NCBI RefSeq assembly: GCF_000719265.1
Contig: NZ_JOFL01000041.1
Location: 1-27,126 of the forward strand
Source of the DNA: Streptomyces roseoverticillatus
Lineage (GTDB): Bacteria; Actinomycetota; Actinomycetes; Streptomycetales; Streptomycetaceae
Reading direction: 5' to 3'
DNA length: 27,126 bases
The translations under genes and the position numbers were made by a program. The notes below the pieces were generated by a model, which was given only the letters and a program-made list of their open reading frames with translations, ran no database searches and was not told where the DNA came from. Shown piece after piece: positions 1 to 7,279 of this stretch; positions within the stretch are counted from its first letter, which is position 1, and the number at the start of each line of letters is the position of its first letter.

Positions 1-754
1 CCCGCCCCCGGACCCCGGACGCACCGGCAGCCGCCGACGCCTCCTGCTCCGCGACCAGCTCCTGCCCCCGCTCCAGCACCCCCTCCGGCAGCCGCACCGC
101 CCCCGAAGCCAGCGCCACGAGATCCACCCGCGCCCCCAGCTCCTCCGCGAACCGCTCCAGCCGCTCCCGGTCCTCCCCCGACCGCATGTCGACCAGCGCC
201 ACCACCACGTACCGCTCCCGCGGGAACCCCGCGTGCAGCGCCGCGATCGTGTTCAGCACCGTCCGCCCCGTGGAGAACTCGTCGTCCACCAGCACCAGCG
301 GCCCGTCCCCGGCGAAGAACCCCGGGTCCTCCGGCAGCAGCAGGTGCGACGTCGCGTGGCTGTGCTCCTCCTCGAAGCCCCCGACCGCCGCGACCCCCGC
401 CACGGCCCGCCGCGTCGAGTGCAGGTACGGCGCGAGCCCCACCCCGTCCGCGACCGCGTGCCCCAGCCCCGTGGCCGTCTCCGCGTACCCCAGCACGACG
501 GCCCGCGCCGCCTCCGCGTCACCGAGCAGTTCCCGGACCCGGCGCCCGAGCCCGGCCCCGGCCTCGTACACGACCGCCGGAGCCGCCGGCACGTGCTTGC
601 CCAGCACGTTCGAGACGAGCAGATGCGCCCGCTTGGGGTTGCGCCGCAGCGCCAGCCCCAGAAGCCCTGGCAGCCGCGCGTCACCGTCCAGGGAGACGCC
701 GAGCCGCTCGGCAACCCACGCTCCGGTCCACACCCCGCTCACGCGCCCGCTCAC
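1..754 (-). CDS. Phosphoribosyltransferase of the Ter-associated operon (3' end outside window)
   Basis: About 251 codons are visible; the C-terminus is cut by the window edge. The frame shows a clear PRPP-binding loop at residues 153-166 (LVLVDDEFSTGRTV), preceded by hydrophobic beta-strand and helix pattern (VVLGYAETATGLGHAVADGVG, given here only as far as it is readable) typical of type I phosphoribosyltransferases. The start is taken as GTG at 754, whose GTGA overlaps the stop of the upstream lyase gene; a second in-frame GTG lies 12 bp further at 742, within a duplicated 12-bp segment. The overlap implies translational coupling and one operon. In known Ter-linked operons such a PRTase carries a C-terminal TRSP domain and is predicted to build a nucleotide-like metabolite; the TRSP part would lie beyond the window, so this is inference. 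Substrate unknown. Confidence 0.85.
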   Translation of the reverse strand, partial: MSGRVSGVWTGAWVAERLGVSLDGDARLPGLLGLALRRNPKRAHLLVSNVLGKHVPAAPAVVYEAGAGLGRRVRELLGDAEAARAVVLGYAETATGLGHAVADGVGLAPYLHSTRRAVAGVAAVGGFEEEHSHATSHLLLPEDPGFFAGDGPLVLVDDEFSTGRTVLNTIAALHAGFPRERYVVVALVDMRSGEDRERLERFAEELGARVDLVALASGAVRLPEGVLERGQELVAEQEASAAAGASGVRGR

Positions 755-1917
755 GCGCCCGCCCGGACACTCGCCGCCAGCAGTTCCACAAAGCTCACGT
801 CCTCCCGCGCGACGCCGAACACCTCGGCGCGCAGCATGATCCGCTGGGCCCAGGCCCGGTGCGGCTTCACTTCGTTCATCTTGTTCGTGTAGGCGGACCG
901 CAGCACTCCGCCGCCGTCCCGCTCAGGCCGCAGGATGTCCTGCGCGTCGCTGAACTCCTCGTGGCTGACCACGGACAGGGCGTGTACGGGGGCGACGTGC
1001 GAGGGGTGGATGCACGTCTTGCCCTGGAGCCCGTTCGCCCGGTCGAGCTGGATCTCGCGCAGGAGCCCGTCCATGTCGTGCTCGATGAGCGCGGTGCGCA
1101 GCTCCTCCGCGGGACCGGCGAAGGGCGTCCGCCGCAGCTGCGGCTTGAACATCCGCTCGTGCTGTCTGAAGTACTCCCACACGGGCCCGGTCACGGTGAA
1201 CCCGCTGCCGTCGGCGCGCCCGAGCACGTTCACGACATCGGCGATCACGGAAGCGACGAGCTGGACGTCGTACGCGGTCATGTCGGGCGCGCGGCGCAGC
1301 CCGTACGCGGAGCAGAAGTCGGTGACGCCGAGCCGGAGGGCGAGCACCCGGTCGCGGTACTTGTCGACGGTGCGGGAGATCCCGGCGAGGGTCTCGCGCC
1401 GCGTCTCCAGGTGGAGCAGTTCGGGGGACTCCAGCACCGGCATGGCGAACAGCCGCTGCCCGCACTCGGCTTCGGCTTCGGTGAGGGCCTCCAGGAAGGG
1501 CACGCCGCGGTCCTCGGTGAACTTCGGCAGGACGAAGCCGGAGAGCAGCCGGCCGGCGGGCCCGAGCCGCCGTACGAGGTCGGTGATCTGTGCGGGCTCG
1601 CGCACGCGGATGAACAGCAGCGGGGCCGGGGCACCGGCCCGGTCCAGTTCGGCGAACTGCCGGACGAGGTTCTCCTCGGCGGCGACGACGTCGTGGTCGC
1701 CTATGGAGTCCTCCAGGCAGAGGACCATGGACACGACCCCCCGCTCGGTCTGCTTGACGACGTCCGCCGCGAGGGAGGGCCGCGTGCCGGGAGCGTAGAG
1801 CGTGGCGCCGAGGGCGACGGAGAGCGTGCGGGCCGGGGAACCGGCGTCGAAGGCGACCGGCTCCTGGTGGAACAGCCCATTCCGCACTGAGGGCGCAAGG
1901 TGTTCGAAATGCCTCAT
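751..1917 (-). CDS. HpcH/HpaI aldolase / CitE-like citrate lyase beta-subunit family protein
   Basis: 388 aa. The N-terminal half has the family pattern of a TIM-barrel lyase, with the acidic metal-binding type motif LCLEDSIG around residues 67-73 and a conserved RxGVTDFCSAYG segment in the middle. I chose ATG at 1917 (MRHFEHL) because a GGGGAGAG ribosome site lies just upstream; a longer in-frame reading to 1935 has no such site. The family cleaves or forms C-C bonds on CoA-thioester or oxo-acid substrates; the Ter-linked branch is known only from gene-context work, where it accompanies a PRTase and ATP-grasp enzymes. It overlaps the downstream PRTase by four bases, so the two should be made together. 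Expression likely starts at the promoter at 1972-2000. Exact substrate cannot be read from the sequence. Confidence 0.88.
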   Translation of the reverse strand: MRHFEHLAPSVRNGLFHQEPVAFDAGSPARTLSVALGATLYAPGTRPSLAADVVKQTERGVVSMVLCLEDSIGDHDVVAAEENLVRQFAELDRAGAPAPLLFIRVREPAQITDLVRRLGPAGRLLSGFVLPKFTEDRGVPFLEALTEAEAECGQRLFAMPVLESPELLHLETRRETLAGISRTVDKYRDRVLALRLGVTDFCSAYGLRRAPDMTAYDVQLVASVIADVVNVLGRADGSGFTVTGPVWEYFRQHERMFKPQLRRTPFAGPAEELRTALIEHDMDGLLREIQLDRANGLQGKTCIHPSHVAPVHALSVVSHEEFSDAQDILRPERDGGGVLRSAYTNKMNEVKPHRAWAQRIMLRAEVFGVAREDVSFVELLAASVRAGA

Positions 1918-1971
1918 TACTCTCCCCGTGGCCACACCCCGCGCGCAGGCTCGTCCAGGCGCAGAGGTGGC

Positions 1972-2000
1972 CGATTATCGTACGTCCGGCGACGGGTCAA
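1972..2000 (-). promoter_or_regulatory. Vegetative-type promoter of the lyase/PRTase operon
   Basis: On the minus strand TTGACC (2000-1995) and TAATCG (1977-1972) are separated by exactly 17 bp, close to the consensus used by the main sigma factor of Streptomyces. Start of transcription is expected near 1965, giving a leader of about 48 nt before the ATG at 1917. Seen by eye, not by scoring. Confidence 0.5.
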
Positions 2001-2159
2001 GAGTTCCCCAAGTGCATGAAAATCTAGGGCCCCGTATGAGTCGCCGGAATGTCGGAGCGGGGAGTCCGCGGGTACGTCATGTGCCGGTTTCGTGATCGTC
2101 GGCACCGTCGCCGACCCCTGCGTTGTCCCCCGGAGCCGTGGGAGGGCAGGATTGCGGAC

Positions 2160-3071
2160 ATGACGCACGCCATGCTGAAGGGGTCGAACATCCCGCTGGA
2201 CGCCCGCGCCGTGCGGGCCGTACTGCGCTGGACCCCCGGCCCGGGCGTCCCGGACGTGGATGCCTCCGCCCTGCTCGTGGGCGAGAACGGCCGCGTCCGC
2301 TCGGACGAGGACTTCGTCTTCTACAACCAGCCCCGGCACCCCTCCGGCGCGGTCCGCCACCTGCCGAAGAAGCGACTGGTCGAGGGCTTGACCGATGCGA
2401 TCGAGACCGACCTCGGCACGCTGGAGCCGTCCGTGCACCGCGTCGTGCTGGCCGCCTCCGCGGACGGGGGCGACTTCGGCCGGGTGCGGGACCTGTGCGT
2501 GCTGCTCTACGACGCCGTGGCGGTCCCCGCGGGGCAGAGCGGCGAGCCGCTCGCGCTGTTCGAGGTCCAGCCGGAGACCGGCTCGGAAACCGCCATGATC
2601 TGCGGCGAGCTGTACCGCCGCGGGGAGGGCTGGAAGTTCCGGGCCCTGGGGCAGGGCTACGCGTCGGGGCTGGTCGGACTGGCCACGGAGTTCGGCATCT
2701 CGGTGGACGAGTCCGAGGAGACGGGCGGCGCGGGCGGCGCCGGGGAGGCGCCCATCCAGGCGGCGGCCCCGGCGCCCGCCCAGGCGCCCGAGGAGGCGCC
2801 CGCCGCCGCGGCCACGGGCGCGCAGGTGCCCGGCCCGGCGCCCGAGCCGGCGCCGCAGCCGCAGCCGCAGCCGGGGTACGGATACCCCCCGCCGCCTCCC
2901 GCGCCGCCCACGGTGCCGCCGGCGACGCCCCAGCCCCAGCCCGCGTACGGCTATCCGCACCAGCCCGCGCCCACGGGCGCGCCCGCCTACGGCTATCCGC
3001 AGTACCGGCCCGCGCCGGACCCGTCGTTCAGGCTGCCGCCGCAGGGGCCGCAGTTCCTGCCGAACCGCTGA
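2160..3071 (+). CDS. TerD-domain protein with Pro/Gln/Tyr-rich C-terminal tail
   Basis: 303 aa. Residues 1 to about 190 form a TerD domain: MLKGSNIPL at the N-terminus, VDASALL, the FVFYNQ strand, ETAMICGELYRRGEGWKFRALGQGY and the closing GLVGLATEFGISV. The acidic calcium-binding loop that the two other TerD proteins of the window carry ([13 protein letters not shown]) is absent here; the matching stretch reads PKKRLVEGLTDAIETD, so Ca2+ binding may be weakened. From about residue 190 an Ala/Pro tail follows, then Pro/Gln-rich sequence with three YGYP motifs, probably disordered and adhesive. Start ATG 2160 follows AGGA at proper distance; upstream in-frame codons lack the family N-terminus. 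It is divergent from the lyase operon. TerD proteins act in tellurite/oxidative/envelope stress; precise role unknown. Confidence 0.88.
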   Translation: MTHAMLKGSNIPLDARAVRAVLRWTPGPGVPDVDASALLVGENGRVRSDEDFVFYNQPRHPSGAVRHLPKKRLVEGLTDAIETDLGTLEPSVHRVVLAASADGGDFGRVRDLCVLLYDAVAVPAGQSGEPLALFEVQPETGSETAMICGELYRRGEGWKFRALGQGYASGLVGLATEFGISVDESEETGGAGGAGEAPIQAAAPAPAQAPEEAPAAAATGAQVPGPAPEPAPQPQPQPGYGYPPPPPAPPTVPPATPQPQPAYGYPHQPAPTGAPAYGYPQYRPAPDPSFRLPPQGPQFLPNR

Positions 3072-3133
3072 CAGCGCCGCACCGCAGCACCATCCCGGGG
3101 GCCCGCGCCCGCACCGCCCTCGCCGGCCGCGGC

Positions 3134-3162
3134 GTGACGGCCTCCGCGCAGGAGGCTGTCAC
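3134..3162. terminator. Hairpin between convergent TerD-tail and TerA-like genes
   Basis: The arms GTGACGGCCTCC (3134-3145) and GGAGGCTGTCAC (3151-3162) pair over 12 positions with one G-U, around a 5-nt loop. It lies between two convergent genes and its right arm includes the stop codon of the minus-strand gene (3159-3161). Likely bidirectional terminator; no long T-tract. Confidence 0.55.
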
Positions 3163-3902
3163 ACCTTCGTCTTGTATCCCCTCCCCCACTGCAGCCCCCA
3201 CCCGTACAGCCGGTCCAGCTCCGCCTGGAACCCGTACACGTATTTCATCTCGCGCCGCAGCACGATCTCGCCCTTGACGTTCTCCAGCATCACCACGGCG
3301 CACGACCGCGCCTCCGGTGCGCGCTCGGCGAGCGCGATCTCGATCCGGGGCCCGTTGCCGGGGTAGAGCGTCACGAGGGCGTGCGTACGGTCGAACGCCG
3401 GGGTGCCGTCATAGATGTAGACGAAGATCAGCAGCCGTTTGAAGTCGGCGCGGTGGTCCATGTTGATGTAGATCGTCTCACCCGACCCCGACCCGAAGCG
3501 GTCGTCACCGCTCAGCTGGACGTACGGCGGCGAGTTGATGCTGCCCAGTATGTTGCCGAGGGGCTGCACCACGCCTTTGGAGCCGTCCTGGAGCTCGTAC
3601 AGACAGGCGAGGTCGAGGTCCACGTTGACCATGGCCGGGCCCTGCGCCTGCACCATCTCGGGCCGGAATTTCCGCATGGGGTGCCGTAGCCCCTGGCCCA
3701 GCCCGGCCCTGTCGCCGAAGTCCGAGGTGCGCATCCGCCAGGAGAGGTTGACGCGCAGGTTTCCGGTGACCGCTCCCTGTTTGGTGAGGGAGAACGAGGG
3801 ATGACGCTTGGTCAGCTCGACGGCGCCGTTGACCCCGCCGAAGTCGAGCTGCTGCGCGGCCGCGCGCCCCCAATTGCTGAAGAACCTGTCCCAGACCGCC
3901 AT
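3159..3902 (-). CDS. TerA-like TerD-superfamily protein
   Basis: 247 aa. It shares the TerD-superfamily plan in divergent form: GNLRVNLSWRMR strand, VDLDLACLYEL (counterpart of FDLDASALL), an acidic loop LSGDDRFGSGSGETIYINM and a long C-terminal beta region ending YGWGLQWGRGYKTKV. These features fit the TerA-like stress proteins better than the 191-aa TerD group. Start ATG 3902 (MAVWDRFF) is preceded by a G-rich ribosome site; a longer reading to 3935 would add 11 residues without family match. The gene is on the minus strand downstream of the DUF475 gene, separated from it by a strong hairpin, so it may have its own promoter. It is cytoplasmic with no signal peptide. Probable partner of the TerD/TerC proteins in a membrane-linked stress complex, by family knowledge. 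Confidence 0.82.
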   Translation of the reverse strand: MAVWDRFFSNWGRAAAQQLDFGGVNGAVELTKRHPSFSLTKQGAVTGNLRVNLSWRMRTSDFGDRAGLGQGLRHPMRKFRPEMVQAQGPAMVNVDLDLACLYELQDGSKGVVQPLGNILGSINSPPYVQLSGDDRFGSGSGETIYINMDHRADFKRLLIFVYIYDGTPAFDRTHALVTLYPGNGPRIEIALAERAPEARSCAVVMLENVKGEIVLRREMKYVYGFQAELDRLYGWGLQWGRGYKTKV

Positions 3903-3951
3903 GACCGACGAACCCCCCATCCTTTTCTGGCGCATTTCCCGCTCAACTGCC

Positions 3952-3989
3952 GCGGGGCGGCCGTGAGGTGAGCCTCACGACCGCCCCGC
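3952..3989 (-). terminator. Hairpin after the DUF475 gene
   Basis: Two 17-nt arms (3952-3968 and 3973-3989) pair with a single mismatch around the loop TGAG. It sits 27 bp after the stop of the DUF475 gene and ahead of the TerA-like gene. Likely terminator, without a marked T-tract. Confidence 0.6.
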
Positions 3990-4016
3990 TGAGAGCGTTC
4001 CTCAAATGTGCCAGGG

Positions 4017-5177
4017 TCACACCCCGGAAGCGACCTCCGGCTTGGCGCCGGAGCCGTCTCCGGACTCCGCCTCCTTGCGGTTGCGCAGCACAGAGGACAG
4101 GAACGACAGCCCGATGAGGAGCACGCCGATGAGACCCGTGACGACCTCGGGGATCTCATACTTGATGCTGATCAGCAGGATGGCGGCGAGGGCGCCGATG
4201 GCGTAGTGCGCGCCGTGCTCCAGATAGACGTAGTCGTCCAGGGTCCCCTTGCGGACGAGGAAGACCGTCAGGGACCGGATGTACATGGCGCCGATGCCGA
4301 GACCGAGGGCCATCACGAAGATGTCGTTGGTGATGGCGAAGGCGCCGATGACACCGTCGAAGGAGAAGGACGCGTCGATGACCTCCAGGTAGAGGAACAT
4401 GAAGAAGGCGGCCTTGCCGGCGAGGCCGACGACCGAGCCGCCGCCCTTCTTCGCACCGGCGGGCACCGCGTCCTCCACGGCCCCGTCCTCGCCCTCCTCG
4501 TCTTCCTCGGCCTCTTCCAGGCGGTTCTCGAAGAAGTCGGAGATTCCGCCGACGATCAGGTAGGTGACGAGGCCGCCGATTCCGGCGAGCAGGACCGTGG
4601 TGGCCTTGTCGATCGTGCCCTCACCGTCGTGCACCGGAACGGCGGTGGCGAAGGTGGTGGCGGCGATGATCAGCACGACCAGGGAAACGACGACGGAGAG
4701 GGTGTCCAGCTTGCCGAGCTTGGCGAGCGGCTTCTCCAGCCAGGCGAGCCACTTGATGTCCCGGTCCTCGAAGATGAAGTCCAGGAAGATCATCAGGAGG
4801 AACATGCCGCCGAAGGCGGCGATGGCCGGGTGGGCGCTGGTGACGAGGGCTTCGTAGCGATCGTGGTCCTGAATCGCGACCCTGACCGCCTCGATCGGTC
4901 CCAGCTTCGCCGTGATGGCGACGATGACGACCGGGAAGACGAGCCTCATGCCGAAGACGGCGATGAGGATGCCCACGGTCAGGAACATCTTCTGCCAGAA
5001 CGGGTTCATCTTCCGGAGGATTCCGGCATTGATGACCGCGTTGTCGAACGAGAGCGAGATCTCGAGGACGGACAGTATCGCGACGATCGCGAGCCCCTGC
5101 CACCCCCAGAGGACACCGGCCAGGGCCAGTCCGGCCGCCGTGATGGCGAACGACCAGCCAAAGGTTTTCAGGAGCAC
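4017..5177 (-). CDS. DUF475 (TerC-like) integral membrane protein
   Basis: 386 aa with about eight to nine hydrophobic segments. The TerC-superfamily signature is present twice: ISLSFDNAVINAGIL near residues 41-55 and ASFSFDGVIGAFAIT in the second half, with acidic residues inside the membrane that are thought to bind a metal ion. A charged acidic loop (EEAEEDEEGEDGAVED) separates the two halves. The start is GTG at 5177 (MLLKTFGWSF), agreeing with DUF475 relatives; the AAGGA-like ribosome site lies rather far (about 11 nt). Only 49 bp separate it from the preceding terD gene, which suggests co-transcription. By family knowledge it may export metals (for example Mn) or anchor TerD proteins at the membrane; ligand not known. 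Confidence 0.9.
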   Translation of the reverse strand: MLLKTFGWSFAITAAGLALAGVLWGWQGLAIVAILSVLEISLSFDNAVINAGILRKMNPFWQKMFLTVGILIAVFGMRLVFPVVIVAITAKLGPIEAVRVAIQDHDRYEALVTSAHPAIAAFGGMFLLMIFLDFIFEDRDIKWLAWLEKPLAKLGKLDTLSVVVSLVVLIIAATTFATAVPVHDGEGTIDKATTVLLAGIGGLVTYLIVGGISDFFENRLEEAEEDEEGEDGAVEDAVPAGAKKGGGSVVGLAGKAAFFMFLYLEVIDASFSFDGVIGAFAITNDIFVMALGLGIGAMYIRSLTVFLVRKGTLDDYVYLEHGAHYAIGALAAILLISIKYEIPEVVTGLIGVLLIGLSFLSSVLRNRKEAESGDGSGAKPEVASGV

Positions 5178-5226
5178 TGGCTACCCAATCCTTCGTTATG
5201 GGGTTTCCCCCGCGCCGTGCGCGGCT

Positions 5227-5802
5227 TTACGAAACGTTGACCCCGAAGTCTAGGGCGATGCCGCGCAGGCCTGATGCGTACCCCTGCCCGACCGCTCGGA
5301 ACTTCCACTCGCCTCCGTAGCGGTACACCTCGCCGAAGATCATCGCCGTCTCGCTGGAGGCGTCCTCGCTGAGGTCGTAGCGGGCGAGCTCGGAGCCGTC
5401 GGCCTGGTTGACGACGCGGATGTAGGCGTTGCTGACCTGGCCGAAGCTCTGGCCGCGGACATCGGCGTCGTGGATGCTCACCGGGAAGACGATCTTGTCG
5501 CAGGCGGCGGGGACCTTGGTCAGGTCGACCAGGATCGTCTCGTCGTCGCCGTCGCCCTCACCGGTGAGGTTGTCGCCAGTGTGTTCGACGGAGCCCTCGG
5601 GGCTCTTGAGGTTGTTGTAGAAGACGAAGTACTCGTCGCCGAGCACACGGCCCGTGGCGCACAGCAGGGCGCTGGCGTCGAGGTCGAAGGGGGCTCCGGT
5701 GGTGGAGCGCGCGTCCCAGCCGAGACCGACGGTCACGTTGGTGAGGTTGGGTGCGGCCTTGGAGAGGGAGACATTGCCTCCCTTGGCGAGCGTGACGCCC
5801 AT
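5227..5802 (-). CDS. terD: TerD family stress/tellurium-resistance protein (proximal to DUF475)
   Basis: 191 aa, the usual TerD length. All hallmarks are present: [19 protein letters not shown] at the start, the LGWDAR strand, [25 protein letters not shown], the acidic Ca2+-binding loop [13 protein letters not shown], and [25 protein letters not shown] towards the end. ATG 5802 has GGGAGGAA upstream. It is a tandem paralogue of the next gene (5926-6501), very similar along the whole length, so it arose by duplication. A long hairpin at 5862-5911 lies between the two copies, so this copy depends on readthrough or an own promoter. It likely forms a transcription unit with the TerC-like DUF475 gene. 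Cytosolic calcium-binding protein in stress response, by family. Confidence 0.93.
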   Translation of the reverse strand: MGVTLAKGGNVSLSKAAPNLTNVTVGLGWDARSTTGAPFDLDASALLCATGRVLGDEYFVFYNNLKSPEGSVEHTGDNLTGEGDGDDETILVDLTKVPAACDKIVFPVSIHDADVRGQSFGQVSNAYIRVVNQADGSELARYDLSEDASSETAMIFGEVYRYGGEWKFRAVGQGYASGLRGIALDFGVNVS

Positions 5803-5861
5803 GATCTTGTTTCCTCCCCGAGTCGAGATCCGGCGCCCGGGCTTGCCGCGGGGCGCCGGTG

Positions 5862-5911
5862 CGCGTCCGGCGCCGCACTCCCGCGGGGGCGGGGGTGCGG
5901 CGCCGGACGCG
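5862..5911 (-). terminator. 23-bp-stem hairpin between the two terD paralogues
   Basis: Left arm 5862-5884 pairs with right arm 5889-5911 over 23 positions with one G-U pair, around the loop GGGG. It begins 15 bp after the stop of the upstream terD copy. Such a stem should terminate or strongly attenuate transcription, or protect the 3' end of the upstream mRNA. No T-tract follows. Confidence 0.75.
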
Positions 5912-5925
5912 GACGGCCTGCCTGA

Positions 5926-6501
5926 TCAGACGTTGACGCCGAAGTCCTGGGCGATGCCGCGCAGGCCCGAGGCGTAGCCCTGGCCGATGGCGCGGAACTT
6001 CCACTCGGCGCCGTGGCGGTAGAGCTCGCCGAAGACCATGGCGGTCTCGGTCGAGGCGTCCTCGCTGAGGTCGTAGCGGGCCAGCTCGGTGTTGTCGGCC
6101 TGGTTCACGACGCGGATGTAGGCGTTGCGCACCTGGCCGAAGCTCTGCTGCCGCGACTCGGCCTCGTAGATCGAGACCGGGAAGACGATCTTGGCGACGT
6201 CGGCGGGCACACCGGCCAGGTTGACCTTGATGACCTCGTCGTCGCCCTCGCCCTCACCGGTGAGGTTGTCACCCTGGTGCTCGACAGAGCCGTCGGGGCT
6301 CTTGAGGTTGTTGAAGAAGACGAAGTTCTGGTCGTTGGCGACCTTGCCCTGGTCGTTCGTCAGCAGCGCGCTGGCGTCCAGGTCGAAGTCCGTACCGGTG
6401 GTGGTACGGGCGTCCCAGCCGAGACCGACGATGACCGCGGTCAGGTTGGGGGCCGCCTTGGTCAGCGAGACGTTGCCGCCCTTGCTGAGACTGACTCCCA
6501 C
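5926..6501 (-). CDS. terD: TerD family stress/tellurium-resistance protein (distal copy)
   Basis: 191 aa. Same domain plan as its neighbour: [44 protein letters not shown], acidic loop [13 protein letters not shown] and [25 protein letters not shown]. The start is GTG 6501 because GGAGGAC stands directly before it and the protein then aligns end to end with the 191-aa paralogue; the longer frame up to 6564 begins with unrelated sequence. Upstream at 6563-6595 there is a 9-bp dyad around a -10-like hexamer, probably the main control point of the terD/terD/DUF475 series. Product is expected in the cytosol, binding calcium and acting with TerC-like membrane proteins under oxidative or metal stress (family knowledge). 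Confidence 0.93.
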   Translation of the reverse strand: MGVSLSKGGNVSLTKAAPNLTAVIVGLGWDARTTTGTDFDLDASALLTNDQGKVANDQNFVFFNNLKSPDGSVEHQGDNLTGEGEGDDEVIKVNLAGVPADVAKIVFPVSIYEAESRQQSFGQVRNAYIRVVNQADNTELARYDLSEDASTETAMVFGELYRHGAEWKFRAIGQGYASGLRGIAQDFGVNV

Positions 6502-6562
6502 GAGTCCTCCATTGGTTTTCGAGGGGCCAGGAGTCTCACCTGCGCCCCCGTTGTGCGATGGC

Positions 6563-6595
6563 AACCGGTCAACGTCTGGATCCTAGTGACCGGTT
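6563..6595 (-). promoter_or_regulatory. Dyad operator overlapping a -10-like element upstream of terD
   Basis: AACCGGTCA (6563-6571) and TGACCGGTT (6587-6595) are perfect inverted repeats with a 15-bp gap. Inside the gap, on the minus strand, is TAGGAT (6585-6580), a good -10 hexamer; a -35 is not obvious. Transcription would start near 6572, leaving a leader of about 70 nt. Suggests a dimeric regulator; identity unknown. Confidence 0.5.
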
Positions 6596-6652
6596 CCCGG
6601 CGATGGCATGGTTCTCGGCGCGGATGGCTCCGCACCCGGCGGCGCGGCCGGC

Positions 6653-7111
6653 TCAGAGAGCGGCGAGCGCCTTGGTGTACTCGTCCAGGTCGCGCGCGTC
6701 GGGCAGGCCGTTGACGACCGTCCAGCGCACGACGCCTTCCTTGTCGATGATGAAGGTGCCGCGCACCGCGCAGCCCTTCTCCTCGTCGAAGACGCCGTAG
6801 TCGCGGCTGACGTTGCCGTGCGGCCAGAAGTCGGAGAGCAGCGGGTAGGTGAGGCCCTCCTGCTCGGCGAAGACGCGCAGCGAGAACGGGGCGTCGTTGG
6901 AGACGGCCAGCAGCTGCACGTCGTCGTTGACGAACTTCGGCAGCTCGTCGCGCAGGGCGCACAGCTCGCCGGTGCACACGCCGGTGAAGGCGAAGGGGTA
7001 GAAGAGCAGGACTACGTTCTTCTCGCCGCGGAAGTCGGAGAGCCGGACGGTCTCGCCGTGCTGGTTCCGCAGCTCGAAGTCCGGAGCCTTGGTGCCGACC
7101 TCGATCGCCAT
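6653..7111 (-). CDS. ahpE: Peroxiredoxin of AhpE/PrxQ type
   Basis: 152 aa, whole-length AhpC/TSA thioredoxin fold. The peroxidatic motif is [15 protein letters not shown] with Cys46, and Cys51 five residues later could act as resolving cysteine, as in PrxQ/Bcp. Further hallmarks are [19 protein letters not shown] and [14 protein letters not shown] third Cys lies in the KGCAVRGTF segment. Start ATG 7111 follows AGAAGGA. The enzyme reduces hydroperoxides using cellular thiol donors, in the cytosol. Gene order ahpE, DUF3052 gene, aceE is conserved among actinobacteria (M. tuberculosis has Rv2238c and Rv2239c near aceE Rv2241), which supports the ahpE name. The double hairpin at 7193-7254 separates it from the DUF3052 gene upstream. 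Confidence 0.88.
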   Translation of the reverse strand: MAIEVGTKAPDFELRNQHGETVRLSDFRGEKNVVLLFYPFAFTGVCTGELCALRDELPKFVNDDVQLLAVSNDAPFSLRVFAEQEGLTYPLLSDFWPHGNVSRDYGVFDEEKGCAVRGTFIIDKEGVVRWTVVNGLPDARDLDEYTKALAAL

Positions 7112-7192
7112 GTTCGAAATCCTTCTTCTCGGCAGGGCCGGTCCGCGAGGCCTGCCCGGCCCCGGCCACCGGCGGGTAGGCCGCCAGTGTGT

Positions 7193-7254
7193 CACCGAGC
7201 CCCCCGGGGGACGCACGGAGCCCCCCGGGCAGCGGACTGCCGGGGGGCTCGGTG
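7193..7254 (-). terminator. GC-rich terminator with two alternative left arms, after DUF3052 gene
   Basis: The right arm at 7240-7254 (CCGGGGGGCTCGGTG) pairs perfectly over 15 bp with 7193-7207, and its first 11 bases also pair with a repeat of the arm at 7218-7228. The two stems exclude each other. It lies 26 bp after the stop of the DUF3052 gene. Confidence 0.65.
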
Positions 7255-7279
7255 CGGGTGTCGGGGCGCCTGCCCTGGG

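Noticed and set aside
253..714. 153-codon minus-strand frame inside the PRTase gene
   Set aside because: Ser/Arg/Cys/Trp-rich out-of-frame reading; the PRPP loop is in another frame starting at GTG 754.
5190..5222. Hairpin CCGCGC-ACG-GCGCGG between terD and DUF475
   Set aside because: Only 6 bp and without T-tract; too weak to call a terminator, and the genes are likely co-transcribed.
4008..5240. 410-codon plus-strand frame across the DUF475 gene
   Set aside because: Asp/Glu/Gly/His-rich translation without domain, opposite a clear membrane protein gene.
6636..6651. Short inverted repeat CCGGC/GCCGG after ahpE
   Set aside because: Five base pairs are expected by chance in such GC-rich DNA.
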